DNA of 47,737 nt from Candidatus Bipolaricaulota bacterium. Lineage in GTDB: Bacteria > Bipolaricaulota > Bipolaricaulia > RBG-16-55-9 > DRXL01. The DNA lies in assembly GCA_938091745.1 (NCBI GenBank), contig CALLJK010000005.1, positions 1 to 47,737 on the forward strand, given 5' to 3'. The notes beneath the pieces are model-generated. The model had not been told where the DNA came from. It saw only the letters and a list, made by a program, of their open reading frames with translations, and searched no databases. A program made the position numbers and the translations under genes. This document shows positions 16,012 through 23,727 of this stretch, piece after piece. Each line of letters begins with the position of its first letter. The first letter of the stretch is position 1.

Positions 16012-18836
16012 TAGCTCTGGCGACGCAAGAAGGAGAGCACCGCGGGAAGGAAAGAGAGCGTGAAGAACGTCGTAAAACCAATGCCGTAGAGCGCCGACTG
16101 CCCGAAGACGCGCAGCCCCGGCGTCGCCGCAAAGAGCAAGCTCCCAAAACTGACCATCGTCGTCAAGGCTGACCCTAAGATGGGTAAGGCCGTCTTTCGC
16201 CAGGCGACCCCAACGTCGCGGTCCTCCAAAAAACTGTGTAAGAGATAGACGGCGTAGTCCACACCATTGCCGATCAATAACGACGAGATGAGAATATTCG
16301 CGAAATTGAAGGTGAGCCCTGACAGCCGCATCGCTCCGAGCATCCACAGAAAACCCAACCCTACAGGGATAATCCCAAAGAGAGCCCATCGCCAGCTCAA
16401 CCCAATCCCCAAGATCACAAGAATAATCAGGGCAGCGAGCACAGTCGAGATCTGAAAGTCCCGCTTCATCTTGCGCTCGAGATGGTCTTGGATCATGCGA
16501 TAGCCGAGGAAATCGTGACTAAACGATTGAATCGTTGTGATGAATTCCCGATAGCGCTGCGGATCGTTGAGGGTCATGTGGTTGATATGTGCATACAGGA
16601 CGAACTCACGCTCTTCAGTGACGAAGCGCTCTTGGAGGTCTTTGGGGAGGGCTTTGAGCAGCCCCTGGACTTGCTGCAGTTCAGCGATCTTCTGGAGCAG
16701 GGTGCCCACCTGATCGTTCAGTTCGGCGAAGTGATCGCGGAGCTCACGCAAGCGCTCTTGCATTACTTCAAGGCTCTGAATGCTGGCCTCGATGCTCTCC
16801 AGTTGAACGATCTGTTTTTGGATCTCCGGGGCGACGGTCTCGCTCCCGGCCCCGGTCAGGGCCACTTGGTCGAGAATGCGCGTGAGGTTGTTTTTCAGTC
16901 GAGCCAGCTGCACCGTGAGGTCTTGGAGTTGCTGCAGCTCTCTGCTGTAGAGCTCGATCTCGGAGGCAGCACGCTGAAGGTCACGCTCGAGATTGAGCGA
17001 AAACCCTTGGAAGAACTGTTGAGCTTCTGCAGGATCGGATGGCAGAAACATCAGCAACGACAAGGCGGCGTCCACATGGCCTTGCGCTTTGAGCTCTTCT
17101 AGCCCCGCGTTGATCTGCCGCAGCTCTTCAAGAGTTGAGGCGAAGAACAAAAAGTATTCAGCCAAGCCGGACGTCCCGACGTCGAAGTCACGTCGTTCTA
17201 TCTGTTGCATCAGTCTTGTCGGGAGGTCTGTGGGGGTGAGCTCTTCATCGGCAAAACGGAAGCGGACATGGGTCGCTTGAGTCAGCATAAAGAGACTCCC
17301 GAGGATCGTCAGGGGCACGATGGGCCACCGGGCCCAACGCCAGAAAGTCTCATGAGATGAGGCCTCTCGACGAGGTGGGGACGGCACCGGGCGGGCGGGC
17401 GCGCGCAAGCGCCGCCGCACCATAATATGCGAAACGATCACCAATGCGGGCAAGATCAGCAGTGTGGCAAAGAGCGCGATGAGCACCCCCACCCCAGCAA
17501 TAATCCCCATCTCGTAGAGCCCCGGGGAGCTAGCCACCATCAAACTGAAGAGCACGAGCGCCGTGGCAAGCGACGCGGTGATCAAAGCAGAGCCCTTATG
17601 GAGCAGTGCAGCTTTGAGAGCGGCCTCAAGACGATGTCCAGCACGGCGCTCCGCAAGAAAATGGGCGAGAAAATTGATCCCGTAGTCTATCCCCAGCCCC
17701 AAGATCAGCGGAGGCAGAAATGACGTCACCAAGTTCAGCCCATTCACGGCAAACTTCGCCCACGCCAGTGTCACGATCAACGCGAGAAAGAGCACGATCA
17801 AAGCTAAAATGGGATAGAAGAATTGGCGGAGGATCATGACGATGATGACGGTGACGCCGACAGCAGAGATGATCGTGGTATTGCGCATGTCGACGTTTAA
17901 TTGATAATTGATCTCGGCAGCGATGGCATAAGGGCCGGTGAGGCCCCACTTGATCCCTTGGGCTTCTAAGTTAAGGTCGTGGAGCGCGTTCTGGACAGCA
18001 CGGGTGATCGCGCGATTGTACTCCAAGCCGCGCTGGGAGCTGTAGCGTGGGCGCGCCCTCACGAGCAATTTCGTCCCGTCGTGAGAGAGATAGAGCTCTT
18101 GTGGCCAAGCCAAGAGCTTGTCGATTGTTTCGCTGATCTCGCTGACAGTCTGCAAGAGATCTGTTACTACGTGATCGGCATCGGTGATGAGCTTTGGGAC
18201 ACGGTCGAACTCGTTTTTGACGCGCTGATTGAGATTTTTGAGCTCGTCGAAGCGCTTGACGAGCTCCAAGGGATTAAGAGCCAAGCGGCGCCAGTCGAGC
18301 TCACCCAAAAAGATGCGCTCGAGTTCGGTATTAATCTGAGAGTATATCGTGACGAGCTCGCGCACCCCTGGAACGGATGCCTGGGGCTGTCCTGGAGGCA
18401 GGACGCTGCGAAGACGCTCTTGGTATTGGCGCAGCTTCAGTAGTATCTCATCGCGCAAGGAGAGCAGTTCATCGCCGCGGCGGGTCTGGATGTCCTTCGT
18501 AAAACTCACGGAGACGATCTCAGGGTTTTGGCTGAGGGAGCGCACGATCTGAATAGCTGCTGCGTGGAGGCGCTCAGCGTCGCGCGGGGTATGTTCCGGA
18601 TCCTGCAGCGTTAAGATAATATCGACGGCATCGCTCTTGGTGATGATCTCCTCGCGCTCTTGGAACTTCGTCAGCAAGGGATCGCCGGGGGGAAGAAGAT
18701 CCAAAAATGAGCTGCGCATGGGAAGATTGAGAATATAGAAGAGTGCAGCGCTGCTCAAGACTGCTGACAAGAGCAGCACAATCCAGGCCCGTCGGCGTAC
18801 GAGCCGATAGACCCAATGCAAGAGCGCAGCGCGCAT
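16008..18836 (-). CDS. MMPL/RND-superfamily exporter (HAE3-like)
   Basis: 942 residues in two homologous halves. Each has one N-terminal membrane helix, a large extracytoplasmic domain with coiled-coil stretches, then five helices. The pore motifs are GLGIDYGINFLAHFLAERRAG in half one and GNGVDYAVYLLHSF in half two; the acidic residue in the GxDY motif carries the proton-relay role in RND pumps. Likely exports a hydrophobic compound such as a lipid or hopanoid; the substrate is not inferable. It lies 6 bases after nusA, so it is probably transcribed from the rimP promoter. In many bacteria this position is taken by infB. Confidence 0.88.
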   Translation of the reverse strand: MRAALLHWVYRLVRRRAWIVLLLSAVLSSAALFYILNLPMRSSFLDLLPPGDPLLTKFQEREEIITKSDAVDIILTLQDPEHTPRDAERLHAAAIQIVRSLSQNPEIVSVSFTKDIQTRRGDELLSLRDEILLKLRQYQERLRSVLPPGQPQASVPGVRELVTIYSQINTELERIFLGELDWRRLALNPLELVKRFDELKNLNQRVKNEFDRVPKLITDADHVVTDLLQTVSEISETIDKLLAWPQELYLSHDGTKLLVRARPRYSSQRGLEYNRAITRAVQNALHDLNLEAQGIKWGLTGPYAIAAEINYQLNVDMRNTTIISAVGVTVIIVMILRQFFYPILALIVLFLALIVTLAWAKFAVNGLNLVTSFLPPLILGLGIDYGINFLAHFLAERRAGHRLEAALKAALLHKGSALITASLATALVLFSLMVASSPGLYEMGIIAGVGVLIALFATLLILPALVIVSHIMVRRRLRAPARPVPSPPRREASSHETFWRWARWPIVPLTILGSLFMLTQATHVRFRFADEELTPTDLPTRLMQQIERRDFDVGTSGLAEYFLFFASTLEELRQINAGLEELKAQGHVDAALSLLMFLPSDPAEAQQFFQGFSLNLERDLQRAASEIELYSRELQQLQDLTVQLARLKNNLTRILDQVALTGAGSETVAPEIQKQIVQLESIEASIQSLEVMQERLRELRDHFAELNDQVGTLLQKIAELQQVQGLLKALPKDLQERFVTEEREFVLYAHINHMTLNDPQRYREFITTIQSFSHDFLGYRMIQDHLERKMKRDFQISTVLAALIILVILGIGLSWRWALFGIIPVGLGFLWMLGAMRLSGLTFNFANILISSLLIGNGVDYAVYLLHSFLEDRDVGVAWRKTALPILGSALTTMVSFGSLLFAATPGLRVFGQSALYGIGFTTFFTLSFLPAVLSFLRRQSY

Positions 18837-18842
18837 AGGAAG

Positions 18843-19805
18843 TTACGGAGTCGGCGTAGTCTTCTTGAGCTCTTCAGGGCTCGTGACGTCGATCTTATAT
18901 CCCGTGAGTTTCGCTGTGAGGCGGACGTTCTGGCCGCCCTTCCCAATAGCTAACGAGAGTTCTGCATCGGGGACGAGCACGCGAGCTTCTCTCTTCGCTT
19001 CGTCAAGGTCGATCTGTGAGACCTTGGCGGGCTCGAGGCTGTTTTTGATGAGTTCGCGCACATCGGAGCTCCAGCGAATAATATCGATCTTTTCGCCGCC
19101 GAGCTCGCGGACGATCTCTCTGATGCGGCTGCCGCCAGCACCGACACACGTGCCCACAGGATCGAGCTCTGCTACTAATGACCGCACCGCGACTTTGGTG
19201 CGCACCCCTGGCTCGCGCGCAATCGCTTCAATGCGAATCAGCCCTTGCTCGATCTCCGGCACCTGCAGCTCAAGCATCTTTTGGACAAATTCTTTTGCGG
19301 CCCGCGAGACGATAATCCTCGGATCTCCCGAGGTGCGCTCCACTCGCATCAGATACGCTTTGAGCACCGCTCCGACGCGATAGCGCTCTCCGGGAATGCG
19401 CTCCTCCTCAGGAAGCAATGCTTCGGCTTGCCCTAAATTGATCCAGACGTCAGCCCCGGCAAAACGATGAACATGCCCGCTGATGATCTGGCCCACCCGA
19501 CTCTGATAGCGCTCTAAGATCTTCTGGCGCCGCTTGGCGATGATCTCGTTTTTGATAGTCTCTTCGGCTTTACGAGTGGCAATGCGACCGAAGTCCGTCA
19601 GCTGAATATCTCTGGCTTGGCCATCAACAATGACGTGAATATCTCCCGAGGTGCGGTCGATCTCGATCTCCAAGTTAGTCACTGGGCCAAATTGTTCAAG
19701 GTACGCGACACGCAGGCCCTTCTTGACCGCCTCGTAAATATCGTCGCGCTCCAGCCCTTCTTCCTTGGCCATCTCTTCGAGCGCCTCGAGAAATTCAACG
19801 TTCAC
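18843..19805 (-). CDS. nusA: Transcription factor NusA (short form)
   Basis: 320 residues. Binds RNA polymerase and nascent RNA to modulate pausing, termination and antitermination. N-terminal RNAP-binding domain ~1-105, S1 domain ~107-172 (VGQIISGHVHRFAGADVWINLG), KH1 and KH2 (~200-310, with GAGGSRIREIVRELGGEKIDII and AIGKGGQNVRLTAKLTGYKIDV). There is no C-terminal acidic repeat region, as is usual in short bacterial NusA. The start is a GTG at 19805, the first start codon after an in-frame stop; it overlaps the TGA of a possible 9-codon ORF as GTGA. A hairpin precedes it. It follows rimP, the usual partner. Confidence 0.95.
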   Translation of the reverse strand: MNVEFLEALEEMAKEEGLERDDIYEAVKKGLRVAYLEQFGPVTNLEIEIDRTSGDIHVIVDGQARDIQLTDFGRIATRKAEETIKNEIIAKRRQKILERYQSRVGQIISGHVHRFAGADVWINLGQAEALLPEEERIPGERYRVGAVLKAYLMRVERTSGDPRIIVSRAAKEFVQKMLELQVPEIEQGLIRIEAIAREPGVRTKVAVRSLVAELDPVGTCVGAGGSRIREIVRELGGEKIDIIRWSSDVRELIKNSLEPAKVSQIDLDEAKREARVLVPDAELSLAIGKGGQNVRLTAKLTGYKIDVTSPEELKKTTPTP

Positions 19806-19831
19806 ACACGATCACCAAGCTCTTCGCTCAT
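19802..19831 (-). other. Possible 9-codon leader ORF coupled to nusA
   Basis: ATG at 19831 encodes MSEELGDRV and its TGA overlaps the GTG of nusA by four bases (GTGA), the same arrangement seen at coupled gene pairs in this window. nusA itself lacks a Shine-Dalgarno site. No conserved peptide is recognisable, so this may be chance. Confidence 0.3.
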
Positions 19832-19838
19832 AGTTAAA

Positions 19839-19870
19839 GCGATCTCTCGCGAGGAATCGCGAGAAATCGC
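19839..19870 (-). promoter_or_regulatory. Hairpin in the rimP-nusA spacer
   Basis: A nested inverted repeat: an outer 5-bp arm (GCGAT/ATCGC), one mismatch, then a perfect 8-bp arm TCTCGCGA (19845-19852) with TCGCGAGA (19857-19864) and a 4-base loop. On the transcript it is followed by UUUAACU, too poor a U-tract for a classic terminator. It sits just ahead of the short ORF and nusA start, so it could be an attenuator, an RNA-processing site or a NusA autoregulation site. Confidence 0.55.
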
Positions 19871-19885
19871 CTGTATTCTCTGAAC

Positions 19886-20338
19886 TTAGAGAAACCGGCT
19901 CTCGATGACCTGGGCAGAACGCACTGCCCCAAAGGGCACGGGGATCATCGCACCAGATTCATCTTCGAGCCAGAGCTCTTCATCGGAGAGCCCCTGCAGC
20001 CATCCCACAAGAACAGTAGGGGCGTCCCATAACCGCACTTCGATGGGCTTGCCCACCGCAAGCTCATAGTGTCTCTTTGTATATAAGGGCCGATCCATCC
20101 CCGGGGAGGAGACCTCCAGCTCATAACTGTGATCGATGAGCGCATCCAAGGGCTCTTCTAAAGCGCGGCTGACGCGCTCGCAGTCGTCAATCGTTACTCC
20201 CCCGGCACGCTCAATATAGACGGTGACTTGCCAGCGCGGCCCAGAGGTTTTCATATCAAGCCAATAGAGCTCTACCCCCTGTTCGAGGGCGACTCGCTCG
20301 GCAATGGCCTGTACGGCCCCTTCCAACTGAGCATTCAT
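19886..20338 (-). CDS. rimP: Ribosome maturation factor RimP
   Basis: 150 residues from the ATG at 20338 (a GTG one codon upstream is the alternative). Needed for late assembly of the 30S subunit. The family motif YELEVSSPGMDRPLYT is present, followed by a C-terminal SH3-like barrel. The usual neighbour nusA is directly downstream. The promoter's -10 box ends 9 bases before the ATG and there is no Shine-Dalgarno site. Confidence 0.94.
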   Translation of the reverse strand: MNAQLEGAVQAIAERVALEQGVELYWLDMKTSGPRWQVTVYIERAGGVTIDDCERVSRALEEPLDALIDHSYELEVSSPGMDRPLYTKRHYELAVGKPIEVRLWDAPTVLVGWLQGLSDEELWLEDESGAMIPVPFGAVRSAQVIESRFL

Positions 20339-20347
20339 CACGGTTTG

Positions 20348-20376
20348 ATTATACTCATAAGGCTTTTTCAGTGCAA
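20348..20376 (-). promoter_or_regulatory. Sigma-70-type promoter of rimP-nusA
   Basis: On the minus strand: TTGCAC (plus 20371-20376), a 17-base spacer and TATAAT (20348-20353). The start codon follows within 10 bases, predicting a leaderless or nearly leaderless mRNA. It is back to back with the rluD promoter; the two -35 boxes are 5 bases apart. Confidence 0.75.
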
Positions 20377-20381
20377 TAGGG

Positions 20382-20410
20382 TTGTCGCTTTGAGAAGAGC
20401 CGGATACTCT
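20382..20410 (+). promoter_or_regulatory. Promoter of rluD, divergent from rimP
   Basis: TTGTCG (20382-20387), a 17-base spacer and TACTCT (20405-20410), ending 9 bases before the rluD ATG. Boxes are weaker than those of the rimP promoter but spacing and start distance follow the same scheme. Confidence 0.55.
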
Positions 20411-20419
20411 AGAGAGACT

Positions 20420-21436
20420 ATGCGCCAGGTCTTTTCCGTCCCTGAAGACGAAGCGGGGCAGCGGCTCGACCGCTGGCTTTCCCTGAAGCTGAACGATCCA
20501 ACTCTGACGCGCTCACGCGTGCAAGAGCTTATACGAGCTGGGGCAGTCCAGCTCAATGGGCAGCCCGCGCGCGCTGGGCTGCGCCTGCGTCCCAATGACT
20601 TTATAACCGTCGAGCTTCCGGAGAGCGCGCCTGCAGAGTCGCTCGAACCTGAGCCGTTTACTCTCCCCGTGCTGTACGAAGACGAGCACATTATTGCTAT
20701 AGACAAGCCCTCGGGGATGGTCGTCTACCCCGCGGCGGGGCATCCCCACGGCACAGTGATCAATCAGTTAGTGAGTCATTGTAGTCTGGCAAGCTTCGGT
20801 GCGCCGTTGCGGCCGGGGATCGTCCATCGCTTAGACGAAGGGACAAGTGGGGTCTTAATAGTCGCGAAGACAGATCTAGCGTATCTGAAGCTCGTCGAGC
20901 AGTTTAAGCATCGCGAGATAGAGAAGCGCTATCTTGCTTTAGTACGCGGGCGCATTGCCGAAGACGAAGGGCGGATCGAAGGTCCCATCGGGCGCGACCC
21001 CGCTCAGCGGCAGCGCATGAGAATCCTTCCCCAGGGAAAGCCAGCGATCACGGAGTTTCGCGTGCTGAGAAGATTCGAGGACACAACGCTTCTAGAAATT
21101 CACCCGCTGACGGGAAGAACTCATCAAATTCGGGTGCACTTGAGCGCTATTGGGCATCCCGTTGTGGGTGATGCAGTCTATGGGAGCAGCCGCAGTGAGA
21201 GCCGTCTCATGCTGCACGCATGGAGGATGAAGCTCACACATCCGATAACGGGGGAGCGTCTAGAGCTTGTGGCCCCGCTCCCTCCGGAGTTCCTTCAGGT
21301 GCTTGAGGGCAATGACAATATAATCGCCCAACGCAGCATAGGAGAGCGCGATGCCGAGGGCAAGCACAGCGAGAGCGATCTTCGCGAAGAAATCTCCCAG
21401 AACAGGCTCCAGCAGAACCCCCACGAGCCCCGTTGA
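20420..21436 (+). CDS. rluD: RluD-family 23S rRNA pseudouridine synthase
   Basis: 338 residues. Isomerises uridines in 23S rRNA (or tRNA). An N-terminal S4 RNA-binding domain (~13-60, QRLDRWLSLKLNDPTLTRS) is followed by the catalytic domain with HRLDEGTSG containing Asp139. The frame is open far upstream, but the S4 domain and promoter position fix the start at ATG 20420. The family consensus ends near PLPPEFLQVLE (~294); the last ~45 residues are polar, unconserved-looking and lie antisense to the end of pgsA. So the stop codon may have drifted into the neighbouring gene. Confidence 0.92.
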   Translation: MRQVFSVPEDEAGQRLDRWLSLKLNDPTLTRSRVQELIRAGAVQLNGQPARAGLRLRPNDFITVELPESAPAESLEPEPFTLPVLYEDEHIIAIDKPSGMVVYPAAGHPHGTVINQLVSHCSLASFGAPLRPGIVHRLDEGTSGVLIVAKTDLAYLKLVEQFKHREIEKRYLALVRGRIAEDEGRIEGPIGRDPAQRQRMRILPQGKPAITEFRVLRRFEDTTLLEIHPLTGRTHQIRVHLSAIGHPVVGDAVYGSSRSESRLMLHAWRMKLTHPITGERLELVAPLPPEFLQVLEGNDNIIAQRSIGERDAEGKHSESDLREEISQNRLQQNPHEPR

Positions 21437-21832
21437 GAGCAACGTTGAAGAAGTTTTGCCCAGCGCACGCGCTTCAATAATCACCCAGCGGGAGGTCTTC
21501 CAGCGCAGCCACAGGGCTCCCACGGCCAAGACGCTCGGGGGTAGAGCGAATGCTCCAACGGCCCACCAGGGCAGACGACCCTGAACCGTGAGAGCAACAA
21601 ACAAACTAAGAAAGAGCGCTTTATCAGCTACGGGGTCAAGGAGCTTGCCCAACCCTGTGATCTGGCGTCCTGCTCGTGCCAGTGCGCCATCAACGAGATC
21701 GCTGGCGAGCACGAGAGCAAGCACAGCGTAGAAAAGCCATAGCGGGCCGGAGAGCAAAAGCACTATCACCAAAGGAATAGCGATGATGCGAGAGAGCGTG
21801 ATGACGTTGGGGAGAGTGAGAGCGTCTTTCAT
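21260..21832 (-). CDS. pgsA: CDP-diacylglycerol--glycerol-3-phosphate phosphatidyltransferase
   Basis: 190 residues, several membrane helices. Makes phosphatidylglycerol phosphate, the first committed step to PG and cardiolipin. The complete CDP-alcohol phosphotransferase motif DG..AR........G...D...D is read in DLVDGALARAGRQITGLG then KLLDPVAD. The start overlaps the upstream HD-domain gene by four bases (ATGA), so translation is coupled. Its 3' 177 bases overlap the 3' end of rluD on the other strand. Confidence 0.92.
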   Translation of the reverse strand: MKDALTLPNVITLSRIIAIPLVIVLLLSGPLWLFYAVLALVLASDLVDGALARAGRQITGLGKLLDPVADKALFLSLFVALTVQGRLPWWAVGAFALPPSVLAVGALWLRWKTSRWVIIEARALGKTSSTLLSTGLVGVLLEPVLGDFFAKIALAVLALGIALSYAALGDYIVIALKHLKELRRERGHKL

Positions 21833-22395
21833 AGCCCTAACTGCGATGCGATCCCCTGCATCGCTTTGATGACCATATCGATATGCTCATCGAGGGGAAC
21901 GCCGAGCTCCCGTGCGCCCTGCTCGATCTCCTCGCGATTGACCCCGCGCGCGAATGCTTTGTCCTTCCATTTCTTTTTGACTGCCTCAACGTCGACTTCA
22001 GCTAAGCTCTTATTGGGACGCACGAGCGCCGTCGCGACGATCAACCCTGTCAGCTCATCGCAGGCGAAGAGCGCCTTGGCCATCAATGACGTTCTTGAGA
22101 TGCCCGTGTACGAAGCGTGCCCTAAGATCGCTTGGCAGATCTCTTCAGGGACGCCGCGCTCGCGCAAGATTTGAACACCAACGGATGGATGCCCTTGTGT
22201 CGGGTGGTGCTCGTTATTAGGGTATCTTTCGTAGTCGAAGTCATGCAGCAATCCAGCAAGCCCCCAGCTCTCCTCGTCTTGTCCAAATCTCTTCGCATAA
22301 GCGCGCATGGCGGCTTCGACCGCGAGCATGTGCTTTATCAGATTCTGATTCTTCGTGTACTCCTGCACCAGGGCGAGTGCTTCCTCGCGTGTCAT
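21829..22395 (-). CDS. HD-domain hydrolase
   Basis: 188 residues from the ATG at 22395, chosen because GAGGGG lies six bases upstream; an ATG two codons earlier has no room for a ribosome site. Metal-binding HD motifs: H of LIKHMLAVEAAM, LLHDFDYERYPN, then HHPTQGHPSVG and LGHASYTG. This is the HDIG/YpgQ-like group of small HD phosphohydrolases, often acting on nucleotides, but the substrate is not known. It is located between the ATL-endonuclease V fusion (47-base gap) and pgsA (overlap). Confidence 0.85.
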   Translation of the reverse strand: MTREEALALVQEYTKNQNLIKHMLAVEAAMRAYAKRFGQDEESWGLAGLLHDFDYERYPNNEHHPTQGHPSVGVQILRERGVPEEICQAILGHASYTGISRTSLMAKALFACDELTGLIVATALVRPNKSLAEVDVEAVKKKWKDKAFARGVNREEIEQGARELGVPLDEHIDMVIKAMQGIASQLGL

Positions 22396-22442
22396 AACCA
22401 TCCCCTCTTGTGTAAGCGCTGGAGCGTATTGTACGCGATGGG

Positions 22443-23447
22443 TCAGGATTTGTCGAATAAGCCTAACTGTTGGGTCTTTGATGCAGGCCGTTGTTTGAGT
22501 GCCTGAGCGGCATGGCGACTGGCGTTATGTGCGTGCTGGATCGGCTCTGGGAGAGTTGACTCGCTTGTGAGCGCACGGATGGTCAGCTCTAGAGCCGTCT
22601 CTAAGTCTATGCGATGCCCCGGTGAGATGAAGAACGGCTCTGCGTCTTCTGTGGGGCGCAGTGCCGCGCCAGCGCGTTCCCCAGCGATGCGAATGTAACA
22701 AATCTCTCGTGGGGCTAAAGTCTTTAAGTCTCGTTCAGGCTCGCCGTGCAGGAGCGATTTCGTGATCCCAATTGTCGGAATGTCGAGCACCACGCCAAGC
22801 TGCGAGGCAATCCCTGCTTGACGATGGTGCAGCGTCCCCGTGCCGTCGACGAACGTGATCTCTGCTAAGGAGTTCTGATCTTTAAGCTTCTGCAAGAGCG
22901 CAAGCATAACGGGGAGCTCTCGAAACGCCAAGTAGCTCGGAATATACGGGAAGCGCACTTCTTGTGCGAGCGTCTGCGTGTCGAGCACTTTCAACGAGTC
23001 GAGCTCGCAGCGCACATACGCGGCGACGCCTTGCGTCCCAGCGTACGAGAGATCAACCCCGCCTACCGTGTGATACTCTGTTCTGTCGGGAACTAAGCGC
23101 ATCTGTGCCCGGATGGCATTCTGAATCTGTTGGAGCTTCTGGAGGGGCTTATCGCTGCGAAACTCGCGAAAGAGAAATTTACTGAGCGAGAGCACGCGCC
23201 CCTCTTTGACGGGTACGCCCTCAGCTTGCAAGAGCTGGGCTTGCTCTTCAGTAACGGTGCCGTCAAAGCTGATAACGCGATAGCTCGGGCAGTCGTGCTT
23301 GTGCTGGGCCAAAATAGACCCCACGGCGCGCGCGGCGATGGGGTCTCCCAGAGCGAGAGCGATCTCGCGGAAGGTCGCAACTTTGCCCTTGGGGATCTGC
23401 GCCACGAGCTCTAGGGTGATCCTCTCGATGTCGGGCAGCGCGAACAT
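22443..23447 (-). CDS. nfi: Alkyltransferase-like domain fused to endonuclease V
   Basis: 334 residues. Residues 1-~85 match the DNA-binding part of O6-alkylguanine-DNA alkyltransferases: PKGKVATFREIALALG recognition region, AARAVG with the base-flipping Arg40, and PSYRVIS where active enzymes have PCHRV. The reactive cysteine is Ser55, so it should bind but not repair alkylated bases, like ATL proteins. Residues ~105-300 are endonuclease V, which nicks near deaminated bases such as inosine: Asp132 (GGVDLSY), Glu177 (YIPSYLAFRE), Asp201 (FVDGTG), Lys230 (GITKS), His278 (SPGHRID), all present. The start at 23447 is supported by GGAGG; a longer in-frame start at 23465 is possible. A hairpin covers this start. 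Confidence 0.9.
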   Translation of the reverse strand: MFALPDIERITLELVAQIPKGKVATFREIALALGDPIAARAVGSILAQHKHDCPSYRVISFDGTVTEEQAQLLQAEGVPVKEGRVLSLSKFLFREFRSDKPLQKLQQIQNAIRAQMRLVPDRTEYHTVGGVDLSYAGTQGVAAYVRCELDSLKVLDTQTLAQEVRFPYIPSYLAFRELPVMLALLQKLKDQNSLAEITFVDGTGTLHHRQAGIASQLGVVLDIPTIGITKSLLHGEPERDLKTLAPREICYIRIAGERAGAALRPTEDAEPFFISPGHRIDLETALELTIRALTSESTLPEPIQHAHNASRHAAQALKQRPASKTQQLGLFDKS

Positions 23448-23465
23448 GGGCGCCTCCGCGCCCAT
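23446..23465 (-). promoter_or_regulatory. Hairpin enclosing the start of the ATL-endonuclease V gene
   Basis: Perfect inverted repeat: arm ATGGGCGC (23446-23453 on the plus strand) with GCGCCCAT (23458-23465) and a four-base loop. On the mRNA the GGAG ribosome site occupies the loop and part of the stem, and the start codon lies in the 3' arm, so folding would hinder initiation from 23447. Confidence 0.5.
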
Positions 23466-23469
23466 CTTA

Positions 23470-23727
23470 TCACTTGGAGTACTCTTTGACCAAGAGCGCA
23501 ATGGCCTCGCGCATCAGTTCAGATTTATTAGCCTTGCGCCCGGTGCGCTTGCGAATCTGAAGCTGAAGCTCTTCGAGAGCGATCACGTCGTCGGGCGCAA
23601 GATAGAATGTCGCTTTCACCAACCCTGGCGCGGACTCGGCGGAGCCCTTCGACGAGGGCTTGTAGAAGTCTTTCATGATCTCGCTCTCGGCGAGCGGATC
23701 ATGAGCGATAGAGCGACGCGGCTTCAT
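23470..23727 (-). CDS. Ribbon-helix-helix partner of ParA
   Basis: 85 residues. The N-terminal ~35 are polar and probably disordered. Residues ~37-85 (VKATFYLAPDDVIALEELQ, then NKSELMREAIALLVKEYS) have the strand-helix-helix pattern of RHH DNA-binding proteins. It overlaps the end of parA by four bases, the arrangement of ParA/RHH partition pairs in which the small protein binds the centromere and stimulates the ATPase. It could equally be an autoregulator. No parS-like repeat array is seen nearby. Confidence 0.75.
   Translation of the reverse strand: MKPRRSIAHDPLAESEIMKDFYKPSSKGSAESAPGLVKATFYLAPDDVIALEELQLQIRKRTGRKANKSELMREAIALLVKEYSK

Noticed and set aside
17979-18443. Plus-strand frame of 154 codons inside the MMPL exporter
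   Set aside because: Shadow of a well-supported gene on the other strand, no recognisable features.
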